DNA of 64,000 bases, taken from Pseudobacteriovorax antillogorgiicola (GTDB lineage: Bacteria; Bdellovibrionota_B; Oligoflexia; Oligoflexales; Oligoflexaceae). The position numbers and the translations under genes are program-made. Where the stretch lies: assembly GCF_900177345.1 (NCBI RefSeq), contig NZ_FWZT01000020.1, forward strand, positions 94,845-158,844, in the 5' to 3' direction. Under the pieces are notes generated by a model. The model did not search any database. It was not told where the DNA came from and saw only the letters and a list, made by a program, of their open reading frames with translations. This document shows positions 9,388 to 18,061 of this stretch, piece by piece (the first letter of the stretch is position 1; each line of letters begins with the position of its first letter).

Positions 9388-10749
9388 ATGGACTTTTTAA
9401 AATTAGATGCGATAGGGCAGGCCGAAGCCATTAGAAACGGTGATCTTGATCCAAAAGAATTGATGGCTGCTGTGCTAGCAGTGATTGAAGCAAAAAATCC
9501 TACGATCAATGCAGTTTGTTCCGTAGCTATGGAAACTGCTTGGGAGAAGTCTAGCCAGCGCCTCCAAGGGCCCTTTGCGGGGGTTCCATTTCTTATCAAA
9601 GATCTGCTGCCTTATCCGGGGATGAGAAACTCGTTTGGCTCACGGCTGTTCGCTAGTCACATGGCGACAGAAGCTCCAGACTATGTCTCAGCCATTGATC
9701 AGTCTGGATTGATATGTATTGGCAAGACAGCGGCCTCTGAGTTTGGTCTGCTCGGTAGCACCGAGAGTATTTTAGAGGGGGTTTGTAAAAATCCTTTAGA
9801 CTTGTCTCGTTCTCCAGGGGGATCTAGTGGCGGGGCCGCTGCTGCTGTGGCCTCTGGTATGGTAGCCATGGCTCATGCTAGCGATGGAGGAGGTTCGATT
9901 CGAATTCCTGCATCCCACTGCGGATTATTTGGGTTTAAGCCCAGTCATGGCAGAAGTCGGTCCGCTTTGATGGCCCCTGAGCCCTATCCTATTCCGTTAT
10001 TGGTTGACCACTGTATTAGCCGAACAGTACGCGATAGTGCGCAATTTCTTGCCATTACCGAAAACACGAGCAAGAGTCGCATCTACGCGCCTATCGGTTA
10101 TGTCAGTGGGCCTCGCAAGATCCAGTACACCATTGGCTACTATCTTGATGACACTTCTGGCAACCCAGCTCCGATGGATGCACAACGGGTACTCAAGGAG
10201 ACTATCAGTCGATGTCGAGACTTGGGGCACAAACTTGTGGAGTTACCTAGCCCGAAAGTGGACGCAGAGATGCTTGGCGAGGCTTTTTTTGCGTTTGCAG
10301 GATCTGCTATCGACAATATCTCACAGATGATGGCACCCTTTCTCCCGTCACCGATTGATGACAAGCTCTTGGAGCCATTTACATTGTGGGTGATGAACAA
10401 GTTTCAAGGGACCAGTTCAGAAAGATTGGTTACACTAGCTAAGATTCTAAAGGAAACCCACATAATGATGACGGGTTTTTTACAGCAGGTTGATATGGTT
10501 CTAAGTCCAACACAGCCCGGCGAAGCTAGACCAATAGGATATCTATCCCCAGACTTGGACCCTGAGCTGCTAATGACGCGAACCCAAAGCCTAGCTGGAT
10601 TTACTGTACTCTATAATATTGCAGGGGCTCCGGCAATGTCTCTACCAATAGGAGTAGGAAGCTCGGGATTACCTATCGGAAGCCAGTTTGCAAGTTCTGC
10701 AGGGCGGGATGAAGACCTATTGAACCTAGCTTATCAACTGCTTACTTGA
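9388..10749 (+). CDS. Amidase-signature-family hydrolase
   Basis: 453 residues with the Ser-cisSer-Lys triad of the amidase signature family: Lys71 in PFLIKDLL, Ser146/Ser147 in GGSSGG and Ser170 in DGGGSIR, spaced as in the family. It should hydrolyse a C-N amide bond; the substrate could be a small amide, an aryl or acyl amide, or a peptide amide. It lacks an obvious signal peptide and there are no gatB/gatC neighbours, so a role in tRNA transamidation is unlikely. The start ATG 9388 has AGGAG 6-10 nt upstream. The decayed gene at 10771 follows after 21 nt and was probably co-transcribed. Confidence 0.9.
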   Translation: MDFLKLDAIGQAEAIRNGDLDPKELMAAVLAVIEAKNPTINAVCSVAMETAWEKSSQRLQGPFAGVPFLIKDLLPYPGMRNSFGSRLFASHMATEAPDYVSAIDQSGLICIGKTAASEFGLLGSTESILEGVCKNPLDLSRSPGGSSGGAAAAVASGMVAMAHASDGGGSIRIPASHCGLFGFKPSHGRSRSALMAPEPYPIPLLVDHCISRTVRDSAQFLAITENTSKSRIYAPIGYVSGPRKIQYTIGYYLDDTSGNPAPMDAQRVLKETISRCRDLGHKLVELPSPKVDAEMLGEAFFAFAGSAIDNISQMMAPFLPSPIDDKLLEPFTLWVMNKFQGTSSERLVTLAKILKETHIMMTGFLQQVDMVLSPTQPGEARPIGYLSPDLDPELLMTRTQSLAGFTVLYNIAGAPAMSLPIGVGSSGLPIGSQFASSAGRDEDLLNLAYQLLT

Positions 10750-10770
10750 AGATAGTTTTAGGAGGTTGAG

Positions 10771-11250
10771 ATAAAAATAGCATTTAAGAAGATTAACAAC
10801 TACGAGTATGAGCTTGGTATCCAGAGGGATGATGGTCGTCAAGAAGCTAAGGTATGCGAGATCCGAAGTCTTCTTTATCACGACTTTACCCATTTCGCCT
10901 TTGAGCTTGAGATAGGATCACAGAAAGGCTTCTGGGGCTCTTTAGCGAGCGGCTAGACCCTATCTGAACTGTCAGACAGTAGCATGCTAAAGGACCTTGG
11001 TGAAGATTCAGAGGTCTTAAAGATAGAGAAGGCGGTGGCAATTTTTCAAGGACTGCCGAAAGGGAGAAGTGCAGAAAGCATTGTCTTGGCATATCATCAG
11101 CAAAGGGAAAACTTTGTATGGGCGGAGTCGCGCTGGTTCGAGCGTGCATTCGTGGATCGTATCGATCAAAGGCTTAAGAGGCTTGTCGGTCAATGGAAGG
11201 CAACTGCATATGGCTCGTCTATGGAGCTGTTTTGGGAATACAAAGGCTAG
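10771..11250 (+). pseudogene. Decayed gene of unknown function: lost start codon and internal stop
   Basis: One reading frame runs from 10771 to the TGA-free end at 11250 except for a TAG at 10954-10956 (codon 62). A good Shine-Dalgarno (GGAGG, 10761-10765) stands 5 nt before codon ATA, where an ATG would be expected. Codon use and composition on both sides of the TAG look like a single soluble protein of ~159 residues (KINNYEYELGIQRDDGRQEA ... FWEYKG). I do not recognise the family. It follows the amidase by 21 nt. The simplest reading is two point mutations in a former amidase-operon gene; initiation at AUA and a short 61-residue product cannot be fully excluded. Confidence 0.75.
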
Positions 11251-11678
11251 CCTAGAATTCTAGCTAACTTTTCACATGGAATGTAACCGGAGATAATCAA
11301 GTTTTTCTTCCTCTTTCTGCTTCTAAACAGAATGCTAGGGCTGCTAGTGATGCCAGCATCACTAGCAGCCTTAAAGCTCGCGTTATATAGCCGGATGTAG
11401 TCAGCAACGGAAGCCAGTTGCTTTAACTTTAACCTGTCCTGGCCTACGCCAAGAAGTTTAACTCTTTGCCTAGACAGACAGCGTAGATCGCGAAGCTGCT
11501 GCCTGCAAGGAAGACAGTCTTCTTTGAATACAACGAGTACTTCACCAGATTTAAGGTTAAGCTGCAAGGGGAAGCTTACCTTTTGCTGATAGTCGTACAC
11601 ACTTATCGATACCTGAGCGGCTGAAATGGCCGTAGGTATCGTATATAATGCTATTTGAAGTGCAAATTCTCTAATCAC
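11247..11678 (-). CDS. Exported thioredoxin-like protein with CxxC motif
   Basis: 143 residues from GTG 11678. The N-terminus is hydrophobic and probably an export signal. After a beta-strand (GEVLVVFKE) comes DCLPCRQQL, a CxxC in the position of the thioredoxin active site, and later TSSPSILF with the cis-Pro-like segment expected of the fold. The family is probably TlpA/thioredoxin-like, reducing or carrying thiols or metal in the periplasm. It is coupled to the upstream lipoprotein gene by a 4-nt GTGA overlap (11675-11678), so both should act together. The last 4 bases overlap the convergent pseudogene. Confidence 0.7.
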   Translation of the reverse strand: MIREFALQIALYTIPTAISAAQVSISVYDYQQKVSFPLQLNLKSGEVLVVFKEDCLPCRQQLRDLRCLSRQRVKLLGVGQDRLKLKQLASVADYIRLYNASFKAASDAGITSSPSILFRSRKRKKNLIISGYIPCEKLARILG

Positions 11679-12658
11679 TGTTTAGCTAGCGTCTCGCATG
11701 TACCATTGTCAAAGTGATCATCATGAGCGTATTTAATTCTAACCTCTGTCATGGTGTCAAGTAGCTGTTGTTGATCGGCTCCGAATATCTTTAACCAGGC
11801 GCCTGGAGACTTCTCATCCTCTCCAAGCAGATAATCTTCATCACTTTCTTGTGGCAATGTGACTTTGAAACTATCATGTGAGTGTCCTTCATGGTTAAAG
11901 CTAGATCGAAAGTAGAAGGCTTCACCATCGACTAGTTTTTCATGAGCTACGAGGTAGATGTGACACTCGGGATCTGTTCCATTGAAAATACCAAAAGGAT
12001 CTTCGCCCTTGAAGTGTGTGAGGTGATTGGTGCTGGGGTCAAGAGCATTGATCTGGTCAATACTATCGACATTTTCTGGTAGTATGAGACCTTTGCTAAT
12101 GGAAAGCTCTTTGCACTGGTCCGTATGAAAGTGATTGCCGTGAAGCCATTTAATTTTAGCATAAGAAAGCTGGCTTGAATGGTAGACGTTTCCGTTGAAG
12201 CCAAGGGCAATCTGGCTTCCATCGGCAAGCTCTGCACTTACCACCGATTGAAATTCATTTGGTAAATCCACTAGAAAATAGCTGTGGCCATCACCGTCGT
12301 GGTTGAATGAACTGCGAATAATCCATTGAGTCTGCTGACTCACTGGATTTATGGTTTTACCCATCAGATAGACTTGGCAGGAGTTGCCTTGCTCGCCAGA
12401 TGCGAACACGGGGTTGCTTCCTGAGAAGACGAACTGACTTGCGGCAACAGGGTCCACCTCATTCACCTGATCCCAGCTTGAAAATGATGGTGGCAATTCT
12501 CCTTTCTCAGGTTCATCTTGTAATTTCTTATTGGCATCTTCGTCGCTATCATTGGCATCGGCATTGTTTCCTACTTCCGCTGGAGGACTGTCTTTAGAAT
12601 CGTTATCACTGCCGCATGAAATAGCCAATGCTGCAAAAGCCAGAACAAAAGTTTTCAT
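11675..12658 (-). CDS. Lipoprotein with two copies of a His/Cys-containing ~95-residue domain
   Basis: 327 residues from ATG 12658, chosen over GTG 12676 because GGGGAG lies 10 nt upstream and the product then starts with a clean lipoprotein signal, MKTFVLAFAALAIS-Cys15. An acidic linker (~16-60) follows. Two related domains (~94-186 and ~232-325) share C-x-YL...RSSFNH-(D/E)-G...H...F...LP...K-x-x-H-x-(D/N)-HF-x-x-x-x-C. The conserved His/Cys/Asp residues look like metal ligands. The same domain occurs once in the protein at 12766. Divergent from that gene and the TonB receptor across a double palindrome, which suggests shared control. I do not recognise the domain; zinc or another transition metal is the inferred ligand. 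Confidence 0.75.
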   Translation of the reverse strand: MKTFVLAFAALAISCGSDNDSKDSPPAEVGNNADANDSDEDANKKLQDEPEKGELPPSFSSWDQVNEVDPVAASQFVFSGSNPVFASGEQGNSCQVYLMGKTINPVSQQTQWIIRSSFNHDGDGHSYFLVDLPNEFQSVVSAELADGSQIALGFNGNVYHSSQLSYAKIKWLHGNHFHTDQCKELSISKGLILPENVDSIDQINALDPSTNHLTHFKGEDPFGIFNGTDPECHIYLVAHEKLVDGEAFYFRSSFNHEGHSHDSFKVTLPQESDEDYLLGEDEKSPGAWLKIFGADQQQLLDTMTEVRIKYAHDDHFDNGTCETLAKQ

Positions 12659-12709
12659 AAGTTTTCTACTCCCCACTTGTCATTTAAGAAACACTGTTAT
12701 ACACACTAA

Positions 12710-12737
12710 TGCAAATGTTTGCAAATCTTGATTTGCA
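12710..12737. promoter_or_regulatory. Double palindromic operator between divergent metal-related genes
   Basis: Two overlapping inverted repeats: TGCAAA-TG-TTTGCA at 12710-12723 and TGCAAATC-TT-GATTTGCA at 12720-12737, sharing TGCA. They lie in the 107-bp gap between the lipoprotein start (12658, minus) and the His-rich protein start (12766, plus). The form (AT-rich dyads in tandem) resembles Fur-superfamily sites such as Zur, Mur or Fur boxes, but I cannot match a specific consensus. The context favours a metal-responsive repressor acting on both directions. Confidence 0.65.
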
Positions 12738-12765
12738 TAGGTTAAAACCAAACGAGGAGATCTAT

Positions 12766-13206
12766 ATGTCTATCAGACATCTTTTGTGCATTGGCAGTGT
12801 TAGTTTAGCTTTCAGCACAGGAGCACTAGCTTCAGACGATCATGACCACGACCATGGCGGCGAATTTGACTTTGATGAGTTTGCGCTGGTTTTGGAGGGC
12901 CAAGATTTTGATGGGGAAGCCTGTTACCTAGGAATAATCGAAGAATCTGTTGATAAAGAGGGGAATACTACATTATTAGTTGAGACTAGCTTTGCTCATG
13001 GGACCGAAGTACCAGGCGAATTTGAGGTAGTTTTAACGGAAGGTTCAGAGCGAGTCTTGTCTTCGAACGAGAACGGCAGTCAGTTCGCTCTATTCTTCGA
13101 CCAAGATGCCAGCGTCTCAGGTGCGAGCCAATATCTGGTGAGATGGCCCCATGATGATCACTTTCATACCGATGGATGCTATAACCTCGGGTTGATGGAA
13201 CTCTAA
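12766..13206 (+). CDS. Secreted His-rich protein with one HDDHFH-type domain
   Basis: 146 residues from ATG 12766, with GAGGAG about 8 nt upstream. A signal peptide (cleavage probably after ...STGALA) is followed by SDDHDHDHGG, a metal-binding-like tract, and then one copy of the domain found twice in the divergent lipoprotein: ACYLGI...ETSFAHG...FEVVLTE...VRWPHDDHFHTDGC. Probably periplasmic and metal-binding. It lies 205 nt upstream of the TonB receptor gene on the same strand, so it may capture a metal that the receptor imports. Function inferred, family not recognised. Confidence 0.7.
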   Translation: MSIRHLLCIGSVSLAFSTGALASDDHDHDHGGEFDFDEFALVLEGQDFDGEACYLGIIEESVDKEGNTTLLVETSFAHGTEVPGEFEVVLTEGSERVLSSNENGSQFALFFDQDASVSGASQYLVRWPHDDHFHTDGCYNLGLMEL

Positions 13207-13411
13207 CCTTGTTTTGACCTGCTGCGAAGGAACAGGTGGCTCAATATATGCCAATAGTAGTGTGTATTTATGACTTAATTTATTGGGCTCCCTAGCAACT
13301 GGCGGATGCATATTAATACCAGTATTTGCAACTAATTTTTCCTTCGCAGTTTCATCTTTACTTTGATCTACAACTCCTGTCTCTCCATGGGGCGGGAGTT
13401 TCCGGAGAATC

Positions 13412-15562
13412 ATGAATAAGTTTCTAGCTCTGTTCAGTTTGATATTTTGCCCGCCTCTCATAGCTAATCCAAAAAATGATGAAGAGCATAAAAGGGATTT
13501 TCCTAAAGACGAGCCCCTCGAAGTGATCGAAGTCGTCAGTGATCGCATTGAGCCTTTGACTAAAGAGCTGAAGGAGGACGCCACAGCAAAAACTGAAGTG
13601 CTAAGCGGGGATGGTCTTCGAAAATTCGGAGCACAAACCTTGGCTGATGCCATTCGTCAGGCCATAGGTGTTGATACGCAGATGTTTTGCGCGAACTGCG
13701 GGGCGAAGCGAATCTCGATCAACGGTCTTCGGGGAGAGCATACAACGATCTTAGTCGATGGCTTCCCGATGCATTCTACAGTGTCGTCATTCTACGGGAT
13801 CGACGCAGTTCCTATGATAGGAATCGAAAAGATAGAGGTTCATCGCGGTGCCGGCGCCTCGTTGGAGGTTGCGGAGTCCATTGGTGGGGCGATCAATCTC
13901 ATCAGCCAGGAACCGGTACGGGACTCTATCAGCTTTGATTTTGAACAGGGTTCTGCTGGGAGTCGCCAGACGAGCATCCTTGGGTCTGCAGTGTGGCAGA
14001 GCGGACACCTGATGCTTACAGTTTTTGATGGCTTTTCCCCTCACTGGGATATCGATGACAACCACGTCGCGGAATCTCCCCAAAGAAGCACAAGAGCTGT
14101 GAGTGGTCAGTTTAAAGTCGATCTTGGCAGTCATTCACGATTGAGTGGTCGCGTTTCCCAGTCAAGCCTTGAAACCATTGGTGGCAATACCGAAGGGTTT
14201 AAACCAAATGCCTATTCACCAATTCAAGCCGAGACAACGGACTTTGATGCTGGAGATGTGAGGCTCGACTATATCGGCGATATCCATCGCATCACCGAAC
14301 TGATCGAGGTGAAGCGCTCAGAGCGGGCCCTGCGCTGGGACCTTAGCCTTAGTAATGAGGCCTCACTGGCAGTGATGGCCTCCCAAACGACGCAAAACCA
14401 AGATGGGATCTACTCCCATGCGTTTGACTACAATAATGAAGATAAGATTGACTTTGCTAGCATGACCTATCGGCACCTGGTAGGGGATCATCTCCTTTCC
14501 CTCGGGGTCGATTACAAGGACCAGCGCATGACGTCTTTTTCTCAGGCACTCTATGTGGATCGCAGCCCTCCTTTGAGTGCCGATAACTTCGTGTTTTATA
14601 GTCGTGGAGTCTACCTCATGGATGAATGGCAGGTAAATTCTGATGTTATGATCAATCTGGCACTCAGAACTGATCAGCTGGACGTCCGCTGGCGTGAGCT
14701 TGGAGAGGAGTTAAGCGAACAGGTTGTGGCACCCCGTATGTTGGCCTTGGTAGACCACACGGAGCATATTAGTTCGCGACTAGCTATAGGCCTAGGCTAC
14801 CGACCACCACTTACCCTGTTCGAGTCTGAGCATGGCAACAGCCATGATGGTTTCGTGGTCGACATTGATGAAATAGAGCGGGCTGAATCTGCAGTCTATG
14901 CATTTAGCTTAAACTATCCTGCATGGTTTAGCACCTGGAGTGCTCACTATACAAAGCTCAAAAATATGTCCTACGGCATTGACCGCATCTCGCAGGGTCT
15001 TCCCATCCTGTTTGTTAACGCCGACGAAAATTTTGAAATTTATGCGTTCGATTGGTTCTTTGGGGGTAAGCCCAGCCATGATACGGAAGTCCAAATAGGA
15101 GTGGAGAGGTTCCTTTTTAGTGATAGCTATGCGGAAAAGCTCCCCACAGCAGCCATTGAGTTCCAAGCGTCGTTGGATGCCTCCTTAAAACATGACTGGG
15201 GTCAATTTGATAGTCAGGTCACATATGTGGGGCCTCGTAACCTGGCTCGATATGGCTATGATGAGCACTTCAACGTGTATAACACCGACGTTACTAGCGA
15301 TCAGTTTGGCCAAGTATCAGAGCCCAAGTCGACCCAGGTGCCTGGCTATGTTCTGGCCCATCTTGGATATCAACTGCCTTTGGGCTCTCATTTTGAGCTG
15401 AAGCTGCGCGTGACGAACCTTCTGGATTTTACTCAGACATCCTGGGGTGATAGCCCAGCTACCTGGCACTGGCATGAGACTCATGCTCACTTCGATAATT
15501 TCCATACCTGGGGGCCCTTGCAGGGCCGTGAATATGTTATCGGATTGCGGGGGAGCTGGTAG
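13412..15562 (+). CDS. TonB-dependent outer-membrane receptor, probably for a metal
   Basis: 716 residues with a signal peptide, a plug domain (~40-160; RISINGLRGEHTTILVDG and IEKIEVHRGAGASL...GGAINLI) and a C-terminal beta-barrel ending in an aromatic residue (RGSW). It would use TonB energy to import a substrate across the outer membrane. Two features suggest a metal or metal complex: a CxxC pair in the plug (MFCANCGAKR, Cys93 and Cys96), and a His-rich stretch close to the C-terminus with six histidines between 686 and 698. CGGAG precedes ATG 13412. It follows the His-rich secreted protein and lies in the same divergent locus as the tandem-domain lipoprotein. Substrate inferred; zinc, copper or a chelate all fit. 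Confidence 0.88.
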   Translation: MNKFLALFSLIFCPPLIANPKNDEEHKRDFPKDEPLEVIEVVSDRIEPLTKELKEDATAKTEVLSGDGLRKFGAQTLADAIRQAIGVDTQMFCANCGAKRISINGLRGEHTTILVDGFPMHSTVSSFYGIDAVPMIGIEKIEVHRGAGASLEVAESIGGAINLISQEPVRDSISFDFEQGSAGSRQTSILGSAVWQSGHLMLTVFDGFSPHWDIDDNHVAESPQRSTRAVSGQFKVDLGSHSRLSGRVSQSSLETIGGNTEGFKPNAYSPIQAETTDFDAGDVRLDYIGDIHRITELIEVKRSERALRWDLSLSNEASLAVMASQTTQNQDGIYSHAFDYNNEDKIDFASMTYRHLVGDHLLSLGVDYKDQRMTSFSQALYVDRSPPLSADNFVFYSRGVYLMDEWQVNSDVMINLALRTDQLDVRWRELGEELSEQVVAPRMLALVDHTEHISSRLAIGLGYRPPLTLFESEHGNSHDGFVVDIDEIERAESAVYAFSLNYPAWFSTWSAHYTKLKNMSYGIDRISQGLPILFVNADENFEIYAFDWFFGGKPSHDTEVQIGVERFLFSDSYAEKLPTAAIEFQASLDASLKHDWGQFDSQVTYVGPRNLARYGYDEHFNVYNTDVTSDQFGQVSEPKSTQVPGYVLAHLGYQLPLGSHFELKLRVTNLLDFTQTSWGDSPATWHWHETHAHFDNFHTWGPLQGREYVIGLRGSW

Positions 15563-15584
15563 CGTAAGGTGGCGAGCTACGTTC

Positions 15585-15990
15585 TCAATCATAGGACTTC
15601 TTCGTGCGGGCCAAAGCCCGCTCGCGACGTTCCGCAGCATCGACGATTTTGATGATTTCTGGGGCATTGAGCAGAATATCAATGATATGCATTTTAAGGT
15701 GTCTGGTATCGATCGGCTCTACATCGTAGATTCCAACTTCTAGTAGGCGACGACATACAAGGCGCCTAAGCTCGTCTTGTTCGACTCGCCATTCTTCAAT
15801 GACCTTCTTCACTTCTTTGGAGTCGAAGGCTTGCTTAACGAAAATGAAAACTGGTATCGCCGAAGTGTACACCGAAGGCACCCTTGTGCTGTATGTTGTT
15901 CTCTTTGACCTTCCTCAGATTATCGGTAATTCCTCATAGGGATTGAGCCAACGGATTTGCTTGCAGCTTGACCCTAGGGCTGAAGCTGGA
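15585..15990 (-). pseudogene. Frameshifted remnant of an unrecognised soluble protein
   Basis: Coding-like sequence runs through three minus-strand frames. Frame A (to about 15925) reads CKQIRWLNPYEELP. Frame B (15924-15838) reads DNLRKVKENNIQHKGAFG and ends FGDTSFHFR before a stop. Frame C (15836-15585) reads KQAFDSKEVKKVIEEW and continues to RRERALARTKKS. The joins need one single-base change near 15925 and one near 15837. Frame C alone could be opened from a GTG at 15881, giving 98 residues, but its first 16 residues look unlike a natural protein while frame B there does. The 5' end is undefined. Family not recognised. It lies next to another pseudogene. Confidence 0.6.
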
Positions 15991-16253
15991 GCAAATCGTT
16001 GTCTCTAATTGCGTTAAGGCTGAATGTTTAAGAAATGTCAAAGTAAGCAGGGCCTCTTTGCATGACCAGTTCTATACTTTAGTCTTTTACTAATAGTAAG
16101 ATATCACATAAGTAATTAATTGTATTAATCAATTGGTGGATGTTGAACAACTGTTTTAGTCTGATCCATCTACTCCGATTTAGACTAATTACTTAATCAG
16201 TCTGATCGAAAGCGCTTTCTAATATGCGTTGTGCCCTAGGAGACCTACACGCA

Positions 16254-17128
16254 ATGTTTTTTAGAATCATTTTTATCTGGTTTATCACAGGGTGGTCGAG
16301 CTTAGCACAGGGGAATCTAGCAGCGAAACAAGGAGTCATAGACCTTACCGAATGGGACCTGCTATCAAAACCAGTTCTTACCCTAAAGGGCGAATATGGA
16401 TTTTATTGGGCTAGAGACGATGACGAAACAAGTATTTCAGACCGGTTGGACTACAGAGTCATTCCCAATACCTGGGATCAATCGCTGGCACCGTCTACCC
16501 AGCCTAAGAATGGGGTCCCGACGTTCAGGCTGCATGTCCTGCTGCCTGATGTGAGTTCAGAAATTGGGATCGTTTTTCGTGAAATTGCGATTGTTCACAA
16601 AGTACTGATTGGCGGCCAGCCTGTATTTTCTTTAGGGCCTCCAGGAGTCATTCCTGATATTCACCGATCTAGCATCTCCTGAGAGAAATCTTTATTCACC
16701 TTTTCAAGAACTCTTTAGATCACGGTATTGAATCACCTCACTGTAGACGTTCGAAGGGTAAATCCGTAACAGGAGAAATATTCATCAAGTTAAGGCCATC
16801 GGAGGAGAATCTGGTGATTGAGGTTTGGGATGATGGTCAAGGCTTGAACATTGAGAAGATTCGTCGAAAGATGAACCCCAGTTCCGCTGCGTTGACTAGC
16901 AAAGATCTCGCGCATGCTATTTTTCAATCTGGGTTTTTGACAAAAAACCAAGTGAATCATGTCTCCGGGCGAGGCATCGGCATGGATGCTGTCCGCAACT
17001 CTCTGGAGAGTCACGGTGCTTCCATTCACATAAAGCTTCGCCCAGAGGATTATGGGTGTGATCAGTTTACGGTCTTTAGCTTCGTTATAGCTATCCCTAG
17101 GGGCTACTTTGTCATCCAGCAGGACTAA
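16254..17128 (+). pseudogene. Internally deleted 7TMR-DISM sensor kinase (N-terminus joined to CheA-type ATPase)
   Basis: Starts at ATG 16254 with AGGAGA 10 nt upstream. The first ~142 codons encode a signal peptide (FFRIIFIWFITGWSSLAQG) and a 7TMR-DISM extracellular-type domain (IDLTEWDL...LTLKGEYGFYWA...FRLHVLLP), comparable to the start of the kinase at 30319-32400. That frame stops at TGA 16680-16682. Directly after, in another frame (from 16682), the sequence encodes a CheA-type ATPase: N-box LFKNSLDHGIESP, WDDGQGLNI, and SGRGIGMDAVR. The seven-membrane-helix, PAS and HPt parts are missing, so a large internal deletion with loss of frame is the simplest explanation. The ATPase part closely resembles the kinase at 44385. 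Confidence 0.8.
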
Positions 17129-17204
17129 AGCCGGATTCAAACTGACTAGTGACTAAGCATACAGCGATGTCCTAGGGCTATGGCTCACCTCTACCAGTGG
17201 CACT

Positions 17205-17852
17205 TTAGGGGTACAAGGCGTCGAGTGTCGCAATGTCGTCAGCTGAGAGGTCGTTGGTGCCATTGCAATATCCCATGACGGAATCACTATCGAAGTCGTC
17301 TCCGAAGTATACAATGTGCCCCGCTTCAGGGGCTGATTCTCCAGTTTGGCAATTTACTGGGGCATCGGTCCGAGCATGCTCGTGGCGAAGACCGAGTGCG
17401 TGACCAAACTCGTGAACGTCGGTACCCACGTACTGGGCGGGGTCAATAAACATATTGAAGTTATCAGCAGGGGTGATGTCCGTACAGTCACTAAAACTAT
17501 CAACGCCAGGCCCTAGCTGGCTACACCCGGTAACATTGCCAATGAAAATGAGTGTCCAAAAATCCACTGGCGTGAGACCGATGCGAATCGCTGGTGAAGG
17601 TGTGTTGTTATCGCATTCTCCCCAACCCGTGAATCGAATGTTCTGGGTTTGATTGTAGTTCCGAGTGACACGACGTTGCACATCCAAAGCAACCGCAGGG
17701 TGATCTGCAGAATTGGTGAAGCAGACAGGAATCGCTCCTGGATTGGGCCACAGATTACTGTTGTCAGCTATGCCACTTGGGCTTGAGTGCTGAGTCTCAG
17801 CGCCGCAGGAATTAATTAAAACAAGCGCTAGTAGTGTTGAAAAACGTCTCAT
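17205..17852 (-). CDS. Lipoprotein metalloprotease of the astacin/metzincin type
   Basis: 215 residues. The lipoprotein signal MRRFSTLLALVLINS ends at Cys16. The zinc site HEFGHALGLRHEH has His147, Glu148, His151 and His157, the metzincin HExxHxxGxxH pattern, with the astacin-like HEHAR extension. A Met-turn SVMGY (Met193) follows 36 residues later. It would cut peptide bonds at the cell surface or in the periplasm. No propeptide of the usual astacin kind is obvious; the region before the catalytic domain is short. AGAGGA lies 9 nt before the ATG. Six cysteines outside the lipobox suggest disulfides. Appears monocistronic. Confidence 0.88.
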   Translation of the reverse strand: MRRFSTLLALVLINSCGAETQHSSPSGIADNSNLWPNPGAIPVCFTNSADHPAVALDVQRRVTRNYNQTQNIRFTGWGECDNNTPSPAIRIGLTPVDFWTLIFIGNVTGCSQLGPGVDSFSDCTDITPADNFNMFIDPAQYVGTDVHEFGHALGLRHEHARTDAPVNCQTGESAPEAGHIVYFGDDFDSDSVMGYCNGTNDLSADDIATLDALYP

Positions 17853-18026
17853 TGTTAATGTCCTCTTTAGTATTTATCTATTTTTTAAATAGTTCTTTAA
17901 GGAGATTAACTCAACGCTTTAGTTAATAGATTCGTTTAGAATTGTTGAAATGAAGTCATGGATTAAATTATGCAATAGTGGCATTATTTTTTACTGGACT
18001 CAAGGGTGCTTCAGTAGTGGTGGGAG

Positions 18027-18051
18027 AAGGGAAAGCCAAATGGCTTCCCTT
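18027..18051 (-). terminator. Hairpin after the MDR oxidoreductase gene
   Basis: Inverted repeat AAGGGAAaGCC / GGCTTCCCTT around AAAT, 11 nt beyond the stop of the minus-strand gene at 18062. The stem is strong, but the T-tract on the minus strand is weak, so termination is probable rather than certain. Confidence 0.6.
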
Positions 18052-18061
18052 GCCATTGATC

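Noticed and set aside
15585..15881. 98-residue protein as an intact gene
   Set aside because: Its first 16 residues look artificial while another frame is coding-like there, so I call it a pseudogene tail.
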